Origin: Halosimplex amylolyticum
GTDB lineage: Archaea; Halobacteriota; Halobacteria; Halobacteriales; Haloarculaceae
DNA: 64,000 nucleotides
Reading direction: 5' to 3'
Assembly: GCF_051414035.1 (NCBI RefSeq)
Contig: NZ_JBLKNW010000006.1
Span: 211,718 to 275,717 of the forward strand
Shown here: in pieces, positions 35,554 to 45,355 of the stretch
Layout: each line of letters starts with the position of its first letter
Numbering within the stretch: position 1 is the stretch's first letter
Translations under genes and position numbers: made by a program
The notes under the pieces: model-generated
What the model was told of the DNA's origin: nothing
The model's input: only the letters and a program-made list of their open reading frames with translations
Databases searched by the model: none

Positions 35554-36120
35554 TCAGTCGTCTTTCCACTTGATCGAACAGCCGCGACTCGGTCTGAACT
35601 CGTCGTCGACCTCCTCGCCCGCGAGCAGGCGGTCGACGATAGCTTTCATCTCCCGTTCGGTCGGCTCGTCGTCGGGGTTGAGCGCGTCGTCCAGGCGACC
35701 GTGGTAGACGAGGCGGAACTCGCCGTCGGCTTCCTCGAAGAGGAACGGGTCCGGCGTGCACGTCGCGCCGTAGGCGGCGGCGACCTCCTGGCTCTCGTCG
35801 CGCAGGTACGCGTCGTACTGAACCTTCCCGCGCTCGACGTACTCCTCCATCTTCTCGACGGAGTCCTCGGGGTACTCCTCGGCGTCGTTGGGGTTGATCC
35901 CGACGACGGCGACGTCGTCGTACTCGTCTGCGAGCGCGTTCAACTCGTCGAACTTCGCCTGGGCGTACGGGCAGTGGTTGCAGGTGAACACGACCAATAG
36001 CGCCTCGTTGTCGGCGAAGTCGTCGAGCGCGTGTGTCTCACCGCCGACGCCGGGCAGTTCGAAGGCCGGTGCGGCGTCGCCGCGGTCGAGCGCGTCCTCC
36101 TCGGAGTCGAGTGCGACCAT
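35554..36120 (-). CDS. Thioredoxin-fold redoxin family protein
   Basis: The 188-residue protein has an AhpC/TSA-redoxin-like start (GDAAPAFELPGVGGETHALDDFADNEALLVVFTCNHCPYA). C47 and C50 form a CNHC active site as in redoxin-like thioredoxins; GATCTPDPFLFEEADG provides the cis-Pro loop. No signal peptide is present, so it acts in the cytoplasm on disulfides or peroxides. It is divergent from the HpcH-like gene with about 120 bases between. The family assignment is firm; the partner is unknown. Confidence 0.82.
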   Translation of the reverse strand: MVALDSEEDALDRGDAAPAFELPGVGGETHALDDFADNEALLVVFTCNHCPYAQAKFDELNALADEYDDVAVVGINPNDAEEYPEDSVEKMEEYVERGKVQYDAYLRDESQEVAAAYGATCTPDPFLFEEADGEFRLVYHGRLDDALNPDDEPTEREMKAIVDRLLAGEEVDDEFRPSRGCSIKWKDD

Positions 36121-36239
36121 GACGGGCGGGTGTACGGATGCCGACAGAATGACGTTTTGGGTGAGGGAGTCCCCGAATGCGGCTGGACTCCGGCCGCTGC
36201 CTGCACCACCCTTAGGGGCGTGACGGCCCTTGCCTCCGC

Positions 36240-37040
36240 ATGGTCGACGACCACCGAACCAACGCGGTCAAGGACCGAGTCGAGGCCGGCGAAGTCGCGC
36301 TGGGCGTCCTCGACAACACGTACAGCCCGACGCTCGTGGAGTTCTACGGCGAACTGGGCGTCGACTTCGTCTGGATCGACCTCGAACACGGCGGCCCCAG
36401 TCCGTGGGACGCAAGTGCGCTCGAGGAACTACTCCGCGCCGCGGAGGGGACGGGCACGGAGATCCTCGCGCGGGTTCCGACCACCGAGCCCGCGCTCGTC
36501 AGGAAGACGCTCGACGCGGGCGTCAGGAACGTCTTTCTCTCGCGCGTGCAGGACGCCGAGGAGGTCGAGCGGGTGGCCCGGGCGGCCCGCTTCGAGTACG
36601 ACGGCGAGCCGGGCGACCGCGGCATGGCGAGCCCGCGAGCGCGACGCTGGGGGCTCGCCGAGGACTACGTCGAGACGGAGGACGAGGAGGTCTTCATCGG
36701 CGTGACCGTCGAGAACCGCGAAGCCGTCGACGCGGTCGACGACATCGTCGCGGTCCCGGAACTCGACTTCGTCTTCGCCGGCCCGCTCGACCTCTCGGTG
36801 TCGCTCGGACACCCGGGCGAACTCGACCACGAGGAGGTCCGCGAGGGGATCGAGCGGGTCCGCTCGACTGCCGTCGACGCCGACGTGGCGCTGGGCGGCC
36901 TCGGCTTCGGGATGGACGACGTCAACGAGAAGGCCGAGAACGGCTACCAGATCCTCCACGTCGGAAGCACGACCGGCGCGCTGAAGTCGGCGGTCACGGG
37001 CTGGCTCGACGGGTTCGAGGGGTCGCGGTCGACCGAGTGA
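36240..37040 (+). CDS. HpcH/HpaI-family aldolase or citrate-lyase-like protein
   Basis: The 266-residue TIM barrel has GVLDNTYSPTLVEFYGELGVDFVWIDLEHGG (about 22-52) with the conserved D-x-E-H. IGVTVENREAV supplies the metal-binding Glu and FVFAGPLDLSVSLG the metal-binding Asp and phosphate/carboxylate loop. Members cleave 2-keto-3-deoxy acids such as 4-hydroxy-2-oxo-heptane-dioate with a divalent metal. The substrate is not known; proximity to a xylose dehydrogenase-like gene suggests sugar-acid metabolism, but they are not in an operon. Confidence 0.8.
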   Translation: MVDDHRTNAVKDRVEAGEVALGVLDNTYSPTLVEFYGELGVDFVWIDLEHGGPSPWDASALEELLRAAEGTGTEILARVPTTEPALVRKTLDAGVRNVFLSRVQDAEEVERVARAARFEYDGEPGDRGMASPRARRWGLAEDYVETEDEEVFIGVTVENREAVDAVDDIVAVPELDFVFAGPLDLSVSLGHPGELDHEEVREGIERVRSTAVDADVALGGLGFGMDDVNEKAENGYQILHVGSTTGALKSAVTGWLDGFEGSRSTE

Positions 37041-37066
37041 TCGGTCGGGCGAACTGGGGCGTCCGT

Positions 37067-37405
37067 TCAGTCAGTCTGCGACTGATAGGCGTCGTCGAAC
37101 GCCGCGGCGGCCTCGAGGAGGGCGGAGTCGGGGACGACCCGATAGCGGGGCTCGCCCTCGTCGTCGGACGGCGCGACTTCGGTCTCCAGCACGCCGCGCT
37201 CGACGAACGCCGCGATCAGGTCGTTCAGGTACAGCGTCTTCAGCGGGACGCCCGAGCGCTCGGCGAGTTCCGAGCGGGTGTAGGCGTCCTCGGCGTCGAG
37301 GTCGACAAGCGTCCCGAACAGTTTCGCGGCCCCGTCGCTGTCGGCGACGAAGGCCCAGCCGTCGGAGTCGCCACCCGCGTCGTCTGACGGGTCGGTATCG
37401 AGCAT
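37067..37405 (-). CDS. Small winged-helix DNA-binding protein
   Basis: The 112 residues contain one winged helix (about 40-95): DAYTRSELAERSGVPLKTLYLNDLIAAFVERGVLETEV, with a following wing GEPRYRVVPDSALLEAAAAFDDAY. The first 25 residues are acidic and disordered. No effector domain is visible, so it may act as a simple DNA-binding switch. A TATA-like CTTTATCCGC at 37427-37436 lies about 27 bases before the ATG, so the transcript is leaderless. Confidence 0.7.
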   Translation of the reverse strand: MLDTDPSDDAGGDSDGWAFVADSDGAAKLFGTLVDLDAEDAYTRSELAERSGVPLKTLYLNDLIAAFVERGVLETEVAPSDDEGEPRYRVVPDSALLEAAAAFDDAYQSQTD

Positions 37406-37536
37406 ACTGAGCGCCTATGTGGGACGAGCGGATAAAGCCGCCCGTCCCGGCAGCGCACGCGGCCCTGGGTCGGCGGCGTGCCACCCGATACCGGGATGGA
37501 GAAACCCTTTTGTTCGCAGTGGGCCGGTAGGTAGGT

Positions 37537-38025
37537 ATGAGCGACCGCGAGGAGATACTGGCGTTGCTCCGCGAGAACGCGCGGTACTCGACCGAAGACC
37601 TCGCCCGACAGACCGGGCTCGACGCCGACGACGTCGAGGCGGTCGTCGAGGATCTGGAGTCCGAGGGCGTGATCAAGGGCTACCAGGCCGTCGTCGACTG
37701 GGACAAGGTCGAACCCGAGCGCGTCCGCGCGGCCGTCGAGTTGAACGTGACCCTCGACCGCGAGACCGGCTACGACGACATCGCCGAGCGCCTCGCGAAG
37801 TTCCCCGAGGTACAGGGACTGCGCCTCGTCAGCGGCGACTTCGACTTCGCCATGGAGGTCGAGGGCGACTCGATGAGCGAGGTGTCGCGGTTCATCAGCG
37901 AGAAGGTCGCGCCCGTCCCCGAGATCACCCAGACGGTGACCCACTACATCATGGAGAGCTACAAGGAACGCGGCGTCGAGTTCGGGGACGGCCACGACGA
38001 CGACCGCCTGTCGATCTCGCCATGA
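37537..38025 (+). CDS. Lrp/AsnC-family transcriptional regulator
   Basis: The 162 residues comprise an N-terminal HTH (EILALLRENARYSTEDLARQTGLDADDVEAVVEDLESEGVIKGY, about 5-49). A C-terminal RAM ligand-binding domain (about 65-145, with EVQGLRLVSGDFDFAMEVEG) follows. Family members sense amino acids and form octamers. Its stop overlaps the ATG of an aminotransferase (ATGA at 38022), so it probably controls that gene in response to an amino acid substrate. Confidence 0.9.
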   Translation: MSDREEILALLRENARYSTEDLARQTGLDADDVEAVVEDLESEGVIKGYQAVVDWDKVEPERVRAAVELNVTLDRETGYDDIAERLAKFPEVQGLRLVSGDFDFAMEVEGDSMSEVSRFISEKVAPVPEITQTVTHYIMESYKERGVEFGDGHDDDRLSISP

Positions 38026-39167
38026 CGTTCGATCCGACCGACCGCGTCGCCTCGGTGCCTCCCTCCGGCATCCGCAGGTTCTTCGAACTCGCAGAGGAGT
38101 ACGACGACATCATCTCCCTCGGGGTCGGCGAGCCCGACTTCGCCCCGCCGTGGGCGGCTCGCGACGCCGCCATCGCCTCCCTGGAGCGCGGGCAGACCTC
38201 CTACACCGCCAATCGCGGTATGGCGGAACTGCGCAACCGGATCGCGGTCGACGCTCGCGAGCGCTACGGGCTCGACTACGACCCCGACGAGGAGGTCCTC
38301 GTCACCTCGGGCGCGAGCGAGGCCGTCGATCTGGCCTTCAGAGCCTTCCTCGACCACGGCGACTCGGTCGCCATCGCCCAGCCGTGTTACGTCTCGTACG
38401 TGCCCGGCGCGCGCTTCGCCGGCGCCGACGTGATCGACGTGCCGACCCGGGCCGCCGACGAGTTCAAACTCACCCGCGAGGTGCTGGAGGCCTCCGGCGC
38501 CGCCGAGGCCGACGCGCTCGTCATGTGTTACCCGAACAACCCGACAGGGGCGACGATGACTCGCGAGGAACTGGAGCCGGTCGCCGCGTTCGCCCGCGAA
38601 CACGACCTGCTGGTGTTCTCGGACGAGATATACTCGGAGCTCAGCTACGAGCACGACCACGACTCCATCGCGACGCTGCCCGGAATGCGCGAACGGACGG
38701 TCGTCTTCAACGGGTTCTCGAAGGCCTACGCGATGACGGGACTCCGGCTCGGGTACGCCCTCGCGCCGCCAGAGGCGATCGAGGCGATGAACCGGATCCA
38801 CCAGTACACGATGCTGTCGGCGCCGACGACGGCCCAGTACGCCGCCGTCGAGGCGCTGGACAGTTGCGACGACGACGTTCGCGAGATGCGCGCCCAGTAC
38901 GACCGCCGCCGGAACTTCGTCCTCTCGCGATTCGACGAGATGGGGATCGACTGTTTCCCGGCCGCCGGCGCGTTCTACGCGTTCCCCGAGTGCCCGTGGG
39001 ACGACAGCGACGCCTTCGCCGAGGCCCTCCTCGAAGAACAGCGCGTCGCCGTCGTTCCCGGCAACGTCTTCGGAGCCGGTGGGGAGGGTCACCTCCGCGT
39101 CTCCTACGCGACCAGTCTCGGCGATCTCAAAGAGGCGATGGCTCGCATCGAAGAGTTTATCAGTTGA
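38022..39167 (+). CDS. Class I/II PLP-dependent aminotransferase
   Basis: The 381-residue fold-type I aminotransferase has ISLGVGEPDFAPP and TSGASEAVDLAF. The PLP-contacting CYPNNPTGATM and DEIYSELSY follow, then the Schiff-base lysine in NGFSKAYAMTGLRLGY (K about 233) and a C-terminal Arg in HLRVSYATS. It resembles archaeal aspartate or branched/aromatic aminotransferases that use 2-oxoglutarate. The four-base overlap with the Lrp-type gene shows an operon. The exact amino acid is not determined. Confidence 0.88.
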   Translation: MTFDPTDRVASVPPSGIRRFFELAEEYDDIISLGVGEPDFAPPWAARDAAIASLERGQTSYTANRGMAELRNRIAVDARERYGLDYDPDEEVLVTSGASEAVDLAFRAFLDHGDSVAIAQPCYVSYVPGARFAGADVIDVPTRAADEFKLTREVLEASGAAEADALVMCYPNNPTGATMTREELEPVAAFAREHDLLVFSDEIYSELSYEHDHDSIATLPGMRERTVVFNGFSKAYAMTGLRLGYALAPPEAIEAMNRIHQYTMLSAPTTAQYAAVEALDSCDDDVREMRAQYDRRRNFVLSRFDEMGIDCFPAAGAFYAFPECPWDDSDAFAEALLEEQRVAVVPGNVFGAGGEGHLRVSYATSLGDLKEAMARIEEFIS

Positions 39168-39301
39168 CACCATGTGGGGTCACCCACCCGTCGTTCGGCA
39201 GTAGGGGCTCCCTACCGGCGCTCAGCCGGTGATTGGTGGAATTATCGACAGCAACCTCGTGGGCGTAAAGCTTTTTCTGTTTTACCAGTAGTTAGCTTGT
39301 A

Positions 39302-41827
39302 ATGGCAATTGATGGTACGGGGGGCAACGAGTCTGACCAGGTTGGGTCAGGGGGCGACCGGTTCTCCGGGGGCGGCCCGACCGTCGGTGAGTACACGTGG
39401 AACGACCTGCGACGGGACGTGCACACTGGTGGGCGGTTCGACCGGAGCGAGTACCTCGGGTTCGACCCGCTCGACATCGAGGACCGACTGCAGGCGGGGG
39501 CGAGCGCGGCGAAGACGCTCGAACAGGCCTGGGGCGACCGGATCGAGGCCGAGCGCTCGTTCGTGGTCAAGGACCGCTACACCTGGGAACACTTCAAGCA
39601 GGAGTATTACTACGACGAGGACGGGGAGATCCCCCGGGACAGCGACGGGGAGAAGATCCCGTTCGAACCCGAGGAGTACCTCGGGTTCGACCCGGACGAG
39701 ACGGAGGACCGACTGAGCGGGGCGGGCGACGCCGCCGAACGCCTGTCGGCCATCGTCGACGAGCGGACAGTGGACGTCAACCCCGAACTCGACGAGGACG
39801 CCTTCTTCTCGACGATCGACGGCCATACCACGGTCGTCAACCGCTACGACCTGGAGAAGGCCGTGCCGCTGGAGAAGAAAGCGCACTTCGTCGAAGTCGA
39901 GCGCTACTGGGTGAACAAGCCCTACGCCTGCGTCGTCATCTTCCACTCCCGCAAGGAAAACGAGAAGAAGTACTACGCGATCGAGCCCTACGAGAACGAC
40001 ATCGAGTCCAACCTCGCCGACTTCCTCTCGGGCAAGCTGAAATCGGCGATCAAGTACTCCGACGACGACGTCGTCGTCGAGGGGTCGGAAGCCGACCGGG
40101 CCAACGTCATCCAGCGGGAGACCGAGCGCCTGCTCGAGCGGTACGACCTCTACACGCCCGCCCAGCAGGGGGACCTCGGGATCATGGACCAGTTCAAAGA
40201 GGCGCTCGGCATGGAGGTCGGCGTCGAGACGCAGGGTGGCGAACTCGACGGGATCGAGGCCAGGCCGGAACCGGTCGTCATCGAGGACGACCCGAAGACC
40301 CTCGACGAGTACCAGGTCGAGAAACTGCTCTACCGGCTCAAGCGCGACTTCATCGGCTACGCGCGGATCGACCCCGTCAAACACGACATCAACGTGGAGG
40401 ACATCTCCTGCGACGGGTACAACTCCCGCGTGTTCGTCTACCACACGGAGTACGAGAACATCATCACGAACGTCGAGCACGGCAAGCAGTCGCTGGACGA
40501 CTTCGTCGTCAAACTCGCCCAGCGGTCGGGCAAGGGCATCTCGAAGCGTCAGCCGCAGGTCGACGCGACCCTGCCGGACGGGTCGCGCGCCCAGTTGACC
40601 CTGGGCGAGGAGGTCTCCGACCACGGGACCAACTACACCATCCGTCAGTTCAAGGACGTCCCGTTCACGCCCGTGGACCTCATCAACTGGAACACGTTCT
40701 CGCTCGACGAGATGGCGTTCCTCTGGCTGTGCATCGAGAACAACAAGTCGATGATCTTCGCCGGTGGTACCGCCTCGGGGAAGACCACGTCGCTGAACGC
40801 CATCTCCCTGTTCATCCCGAGCAACGCGAAGATCGTCTCCATCGAGGACACGCGCGAGGTCGAACTGCCCCAGCGCAACTGGGTCGCCTCGGTGACTCGC
40901 CCCTCGTTCGGGGAGGACGACAAGGGCGACGTCGACGAGTTCGACTTGCTGGAGGCCGCACTGCGTCAGCGCCCCGACTACATCGTCATGGGCGAGGTGC
41001 GCGGGGAGGAAGGTCGCGACCTCTTCCAGGTCATGTCGACCGGGCACACGGCCTACTCCACCTTCCACGCCGACACCGTCGGCGAGGTCATCAAGCGGTT
41101 CACCACCGAGCCGATCAACGTCTCGAAAACGCTCTTCACGGCGCTCGACCTGGTGTCCATCCAGACCCAGACGCGGGTCGACGGCAACAAGGTCCGCCGC
41201 AACAAGAACCTCACCGAGATCAACGAGTACTCGGCGGAACACGACGAGATCAACGTCCGCGACGTCTACGAGTGGCAGGCCGAGACCGACGAGTACCTCC
41301 AGATGGGCAACTCCAACACGCTGGAGGAGCTCAAGTTCGACCGCGGGTGGAAACAGGAGCGCCTCGACGAGGAGCTGTTCATGCGGAAGGTCGTCCTCGC
41401 GTACCTCATCGAACAGAACCTCAACACCTACACGGAGGTCGCGGCCGCCGTCCAGGCGTTCATCAACGACCCGGACACCATCATGGCACTCATCGCCGAG
41501 GACAAACTGGAGCGCTCGCTCGAGGACCTCCGGGAGATGGAGTCGGTCAAGATCAACATCGACCCGGAGAAAGAGGAGATGGTCCCGCGGCCGGACCCGC
41601 CGGCGGAGATGCTCGACGAGGCCGACGACATCCTGGAGAACGCCCAGCCGCTGTTCCAGCAGTTCCGCGACAAGGAGACCTCCGACATCGTGAGCGCGCT
41701 GACGGGCTCGGGCGTCGACGAGGAGGAGACCGACATCACGCCCGTCGAGAAAGAGGAGGACGACGAGGAAGAGATCGACTTCAGCGAGTTCGTGCCGGCG
41801 GCCGGTGCGGAGGCTGACGAGGCATGA
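39302..41827 (+). CDS. PilB-type secretion/pilus assembly ATPase
   Basis: The 841-residue type II/IV secretion ATPase has long N-terminal domains with two repeats of an EYLGFDPxxxEDRLxxGxxAA motif (about 50-70 and 125-145). The core follows with Walker A GGTASGKT (488-495), Asp box SIEDTREVELPQRN, Walker B YIVMGEVRGEE and His box STGHTAYSTFHADT. It powers assembly of type IV pilus-like fibres from the cytoplasmic face. The acidic C-terminal tail overlaps pilC by four bases. It resembles the haloarchaeal PilB3 group; the number is not certain. Confidence 0.92.
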   Translation: MAIDGTGGNESDQVGSGGDRFSGGGPTVGEYTWNDLRRDVHTGGRFDRSEYLGFDPLDIEDRLQAGASAAKTLEQAWGDRIEAERSFVVKDRYTWEHFKQEYYYDEDGEIPRDSDGEKIPFEPEEYLGFDPDETEDRLSGAGDAAERLSAIVDERTVDVNPELDEDAFFSTIDGHTTVVNRYDLEKAVPLEKKAHFVEVERYWVNKPYACVVIFHSRKENEKKYYAIEPYENDIESNLADFLSGKLKSAIKYSDDDVVVEGSEADRANVIQRETERLLERYDLYTPAQQGDLGIMDQFKEALGMEVGVETQGGELDGIEARPEPVVIEDDPKTLDEYQVEKLLYRLKRDFIGYARIDPVKHDINVEDISCDGYNSRVFVYHTEYENIITNVEHGKQSLDDFVVKLAQRSGKGISKRQPQVDATLPDGSRAQLTLGEEVSDHGTNYTIRQFKDVPFTPVDLINWNTFSLDEMAFLWLCIENNKSMIFAGGTASGKTTSLNAISLFIPSNAKIVSIEDTREVELPQRNWVASVTRPSFGEDDKGDVDEFDLLEAALRQRPDYIVMGEVRGEEGRDLFQVMSTGHTAYSTFHADTVGEVIKRFTTEPINVSKTLFTALDLVSIQTQTRVDGNKVRRNKNLTEINEYSAEHDEINVRDVYEWQAETDEYLQMGNSNTLEELKFDRGWKQERLDEELFMRKVVLAYLIEQNLNTYTEVAAAVQAFINDPDTIMALIAEDKLERSLEDLREMESVKINIDPEKEEMVPRPDPPAEMLDEADDILENAQPLFQQFRDKETSDIVSALTGSGVDEEETDITPVEKEEDDEEEIDFSEFVPAAGAEADEA

Positions 41828-43929
41828 GCCTCGGGCGCGAGTCCCGCCAACTCGGCGGCGCGAACACCGTCGGGGACACGTTCTACCCGCTCTACCAGAC
41901 GCTGTTCGACGAGGAGGGCGACTTCGTCGCGGGCATCGACGACAAGCTCGCCGAGGCGCGGATGGACGACAACGTCGAGATGTACATCTCGCGCGCGCTG
42001 GCCGTCGGCACGGTCGCCGGCCTGACCCTCTGGCTGCTCGGGATGCTGCTCGGCTATCTGGTCGTCCAGATGCTCGGGATCAGCGACCCGCAGTTCCTCG
42101 GGCTCCGACTGCCGGAGTCGATCCAGCCGATCGTCTCGACGCTGAAGATCCCGGCGATCATCTTCGTCTCGGGACTGGTGTTCGGCGCGATCGGCTTCGG
42201 CGTCGGCTTCGGCTCGCTCGTCTCGATACCGTACTTCCGGTCGAACGCGCGCAAACGCGAGATCAACGTTCTCCTGTCTGACTCGGTGGCGTTCATGTAC
42301 GCGCTCTCGGTGGGTGGCCTCAACCAGCTCGAAATCCTCCAGGCGATGGCCCAGGCCGACGACACCTACGGCGAGGTCGCCAAGGAGTTCCAGTCGCTCG
42401 TCCTCGAGACGGAGTACTTCGACACCGACTACCGGACGGCGATCCGCAACCAGGCGCTGGAGACGCCCAGCGACGAACTCAGCCAGTTCCTGACGGACAT
42501 GCTCTCAATCGTCGACTCCGGCGGTGACATGACCTCCTTCCTCGAGGACCAGAAGGACAAGCACATGCGGACCGCCAAGCAGGAGCAAAAGAAGATGCTG
42601 GACACGCTGGAGCTGTTCGGCGAGATGTACATGACACTCTCGCTGTTCCCGCTCTTGCTCATCATCATCCTCGTCATCATGAGCATGATGTCCTCGGGGT
42701 CGAAGATGGACATGATGATGGGGACGGTCTACGGGCTCATCCCGTTGACCGGCGTCGGGTTCCTCGTGCTCACCTCGACTGTCACCCAGGACTCCATCGG
42801 CGACGGCTACCTCCGCCCCGACTGGGACGCCGAGGAGACGTACTCGGAGGCAGACGACGGGCTCTTGAGCCTCGGTCTGGTCGAGAATTACACCGGCACC
42901 CACGGCGTCTTCGACCGGATCAAGAGCCGCGAGGGGACCTACCGCGCGACCGAGATCCTCCGGCGGCCCCACATCTTCTTCCGGGACAACCCGCTGTTCG
43001 TCCTCGGGCTCACGGTGCCGATCACGATCGCCTTCTTCGCTGTCGTCGTCATCTTCCACTTGGCGCCGATGACGATCTCGGAACTCGTCGTTCCGACGGG
43101 CGCCGACGTGCCCGACGCCCTCGACACGCCGGACAAGCGCTGGACCTACCCCGTCATCACGGGGACGTTCATGTGGGTCTACGTCCCGATCTACCTGAAC
43201 CTGCTGCCGCTGGGCATCTTCTACGAGTGGAACCTCCGGACCCGCCGGAGCGTCGTCGGCAACCTCTCGGAGAACCTGCGGAAACTCGCCAGCGCCAACG
43301 ACACCGGGATGACGCTCCTGGAGTCGATCAGGGTCGTCGCCGACACCTCCTCGGGCCGGATGGCCGACGAACTCGAGACGATGCACGCGAAGGTCAACTA
43401 CGGGACCAACCTCAAGAACGCGCTCCGGGAGTTCAACAACCGCTATCACATCCCCCGGCTCGCGCGGACGGTCAAACTGATCAGCGAAGCCCAGGAAGCG
43501 TCCAGTCAGATCCAGGACGTCCTCTCGACGGCCGCCCAGGCCTCCGAGAACCAGGACGACATCGACCTGGAGCGCAAGTCGCGCACGCGGATGCAGATGG
43601 TCATCATCATCATGACCTACCTCACGCTGCTCGGCGTCATGGCGCTCCTGAAGATCAAGTTCCTCAACGTGATGGCGGACCTGGCGACCCAGTCCGCATC
43701 GTCCGGCGGTGGGGGAGCGTCGGGGCAGGCGCCCAGCGGAGGGTTCGGCGGCGTCAACACGCACATGCTCTCGGTGCTGTTCTTCCACGCCGTCGTCCTG
43801 CAGGCGCTTTTGTCCTCGTTCATCGCGGGGTACATCCGCGACGTGAGCCTGCTCGCCGGCGTCAAGTTCGCCGTCGTGCTCCCGACGATCGCGCTCGTCG
43901 TCTGGTACGTCGTCACGCTCATGTCGTGA
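41824..43929 (+). CDS. PilC/TadC-type pilus assembly membrane platform protein
   Basis: The 701-residue protein carries two T2SSF (GspF) domains. The first follows two membrane helices at about 58-85 and 105-135 (domain about 145-260, then helices near 275-315). The second follows helices near 395-425 and 445-470 (domain about 490-590, then helices to the end). It is the inner-membrane platform on which the PilB ATPase acts. A short Gly/Ser-rich loop (about 625-650) precedes the last helices. The ATGA overlap with pilB is the usual arrangement. The pilins themselves are encoded about 4 kb further on. Confidence 0.9.
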   Translation: MSLGRESRQLGGANTVGDTFYPLYQTLFDEEGDFVAGIDDKLAEARMDDNVEMYISRALAVGTVAGLTLWLLGMLLGYLVVQMLGISDPQFLGLRLPESIQPIVSTLKIPAIIFVSGLVFGAIGFGVGFGSLVSIPYFRSNARKREINVLLSDSVAFMYALSVGGLNQLEILQAMAQADDTYGEVAKEFQSLVLETEYFDTDYRTAIRNQALETPSDELSQFLTDMLSIVDSGGDMTSFLEDQKDKHMRTAKQEQKKMLDTLELFGEMYMTLSLFPLLLIIILVIMSMMSSGSKMDMMMGTVYGLIPLTGVGFLVLTSTVTQDSIGDGYLRPDWDAEETYSEADDGLLSLGLVENYTGTHGVFDRIKSREGTYRATEILRRPHIFFRDNPLFVLGLTVPITIAFFAVVVIFHLAPMTISELVVPTGADVPDALDTPDKRWTYPVITGTFMWVYVPIYLNLLPLGIFYEWNLRTRRSVVGNLSENLRKLASANDTGMTLLESIRVVADTSSGRMADELETMHAKVNYGTNLKNALREFNNRYHIPRLARTVKLISEAQEASSQIQDVLSTAAQASENQDDIDLERKSRTRMQMVIIIMTYLTLLGVMALLKIKFLNVMADLATQSASSGGGGASGQAPSGGFGGVNTHMLSVLFFHAVVLQALLSSFIAGYIRDVSLLAGVKFAVVLPTIALVVWYVVTLMS

Positions 43930-44024
43930 CGCGGACGAGCCGAATTCGCCCCACTGCGGACGGTCGCCGCGGGCCCGGCGTGGCCCGGCGACGCCCTTAG
44001 GTGCGCGAGGGCCCAACCGAACCT

Positions 44025-44267
44025 ATGGATGCCCCACGCACGCTCCAGTCAGCCGCTGCCGAGGACGAGGACATCGCGATCACCCGCCGGGACGTCGACG
44101 GGCAGACGCTCATCGTCGTCGACTTCGGCGAGCAGATCGACGCAAAGCTCGACGTCGTGGGTGACACGGCCATCGTCGTCGCCGGCGACCGGCAGTTCGA
44201 GTTCGAGGTCACCGACGAAGTGACCGACCTGTCGGTCAACGACGGGATGCTCACTCTCAGGTCCTGA
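44025..44267 (+). CDS. Small acidic haloarchaeal protein, possibly Hsp20-like
   Basis: The 80-residue protein, MDAPRTLQSAAAEDEDIAITRRDVDGQTLIVVDFGEQIDAKLDVVGDTAIVVAGDRQFEFEV followed by a short strand, is almost all beta. Its strand pattern (VDGQTLIVVDFG, VVGDTAIVVAG, ending GMLTLRS) is reminiscent of the alpha-crystallin/Hsp20 core, where the final strand starts N-G-x-L. It is about half the length of Hsp20. It lies about 95 bases after pilC on the same strand and could be cotranscribed. Function unknown. Confidence 0.65.
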   Translation: MDAPRTLQSAAAEDEDIAITRRDVDGQTLIVVDFGEQIDAKLDVVGDTAIVVAGDRQFEFEVTDEVTDLSVNDGMLTLRS

Positions 44268-44363
44268 GTCGACGCTCCCCCATCGCTTGCGCGCGGACGA
44301 CCGCGTCTTCTGGTCCACCGACTTCCCGCTTGCCGTCCCGGTAGCGGCTGGTGTCGGCGTCGA

Positions 44364-45278
44364 CTACTCGTCGAGTTCGTCCGTCGTCGTTCCGGCGGCC
44401 GTGGCAGTCGACTCGTCCGACGGCGGGGTCGTGCCGTTCGGCGTCGTCGTCCCCGGCGGGACGGGTTCCGGCGTCGACCGCAGGTGGATTTCGCCTACCC
44501 AGTCGGGCGCCCGGGGCGTCGACTCGCCCACGTGACTGTAGTCGTAGCGGAAGCTCACGTGCGACTGGTTGCCGTCGACGACGCGGTCGTATTGGGCGGT
44601 CAGCGACCGGACGAACCCGTCGCTCGTCACGTACGCCGTCGCCGTGTAGTTGCGGACGACGACCGGCGACGCCGCGAGCGTATCGGGGATCGGTCCGTCG
44701 GCGACGTACAGCCGATAGTACGTCTGCCCCCCTCGTTCGACGGTCGTCACGTCGAACGTCGTCCCACCGAGGAACCGGCGGATGGCGTCGTCCGCGAAGA
44801 CGTACTCCCCGTGGTCGCCGGGGACCTGTATCAGTTCGTAGCGCGTCTCGTTGCCCTCCGCCGACCGCAGGAACCCGCCCGACTCGTTGACGTACAGCGA
44901 ACTGTTCGCGCCGGGGCCGAGGCTGACCTGCTGGACGAAGAAGCTCCCGTTGCCGACGACCGCCCGGCGGGTGAACACCCCGCCGACGAAGTCCGGCCTG
45001 CCCGTGTCGTAGTCGACGAACCACGTGTACGACCGATTCTCCACGTACGCGTCGTGTGCCTGCGCGAGTTCGACGGCGTTGACGCTCCCGTCCGCGTTCA
45101 CGCCCGGGGGGAGGTCGACCGGCGTCGTCGTCGCGCTCGCGCCGCGGTCGGTGCCGGTGACCGGGACGGGCGTGACCGTGTCCGTCGGCGCCCCCTGCTG
45201 GCCGTCGCTCCCGAACGAAACTGCGCTACACCCGGCGAGGAGAACCAGCGCCGCGACGATGACCGCCCGAATTCGCAT
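44364..45278 (-). CDS. Secreted lipoprotein, conserved haloarchaeal type
   Basis: The 304-residue protein has a lipobox LLAGC (C17) after a short hydrophobic signal. A Thr/Pro-rich spacer follows, then a globular domain (about 60-265) with NRSYTWFVDYDTG, YVNESGGFLRSAEGNETRYELI and RFLGGTTFDVTTVERGGQTYYRLYV. A Thr-rich tail ends it. Several N-glycosylation sequons are visible. The domain resembles LolA-like beta-sheet lipoproteins of haloarchaea without a known function. It is anchored on the outer face of the membrane, next to pilus genes but on the opposite strand. Confidence 0.72.
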   Translation of the reverse strand: MRIRAVIVAALVLLAGCSAVSFGSDGQQGAPTDTVTPVPVTGTDRGASATTTPVDLPPGVNADGSVNAVELAQAHDAYVENRSYTWFVDYDTGRPDFVGGVFTRRAVVGNGSFFVQQVSLGPGANSSLYVNESGGFLRSAEGNETRYELIQVPGDHGEYVFADDAIRRFLGGTTFDVTTVERGGQTYYRLYVADGPIPDTLAASPVVVRNYTATAYVTSDGFVRSLTAQYDRVVDGNQSHVSFRYDYSHVGESTPRAPDWVGEIHLRSTPEPVPPGTTTPNGTTPPSDESTATAAGTTTDELDE

Positions 45279-45355
45279 TACGGGTCGCTAAGGACGTGGG
45301 GTACAATACGGCTTCGGCGGATCGGGGTCTACCGCGAGTCCGCCTGCGCCGCCCG

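Noticed and set aside
39397..41817. 806-codon plus-strand frame inside pilB
   Set aside because: It overlaps the confident PilB coding frame over its whole length and is low-complexity Arg/Gly/Pro.
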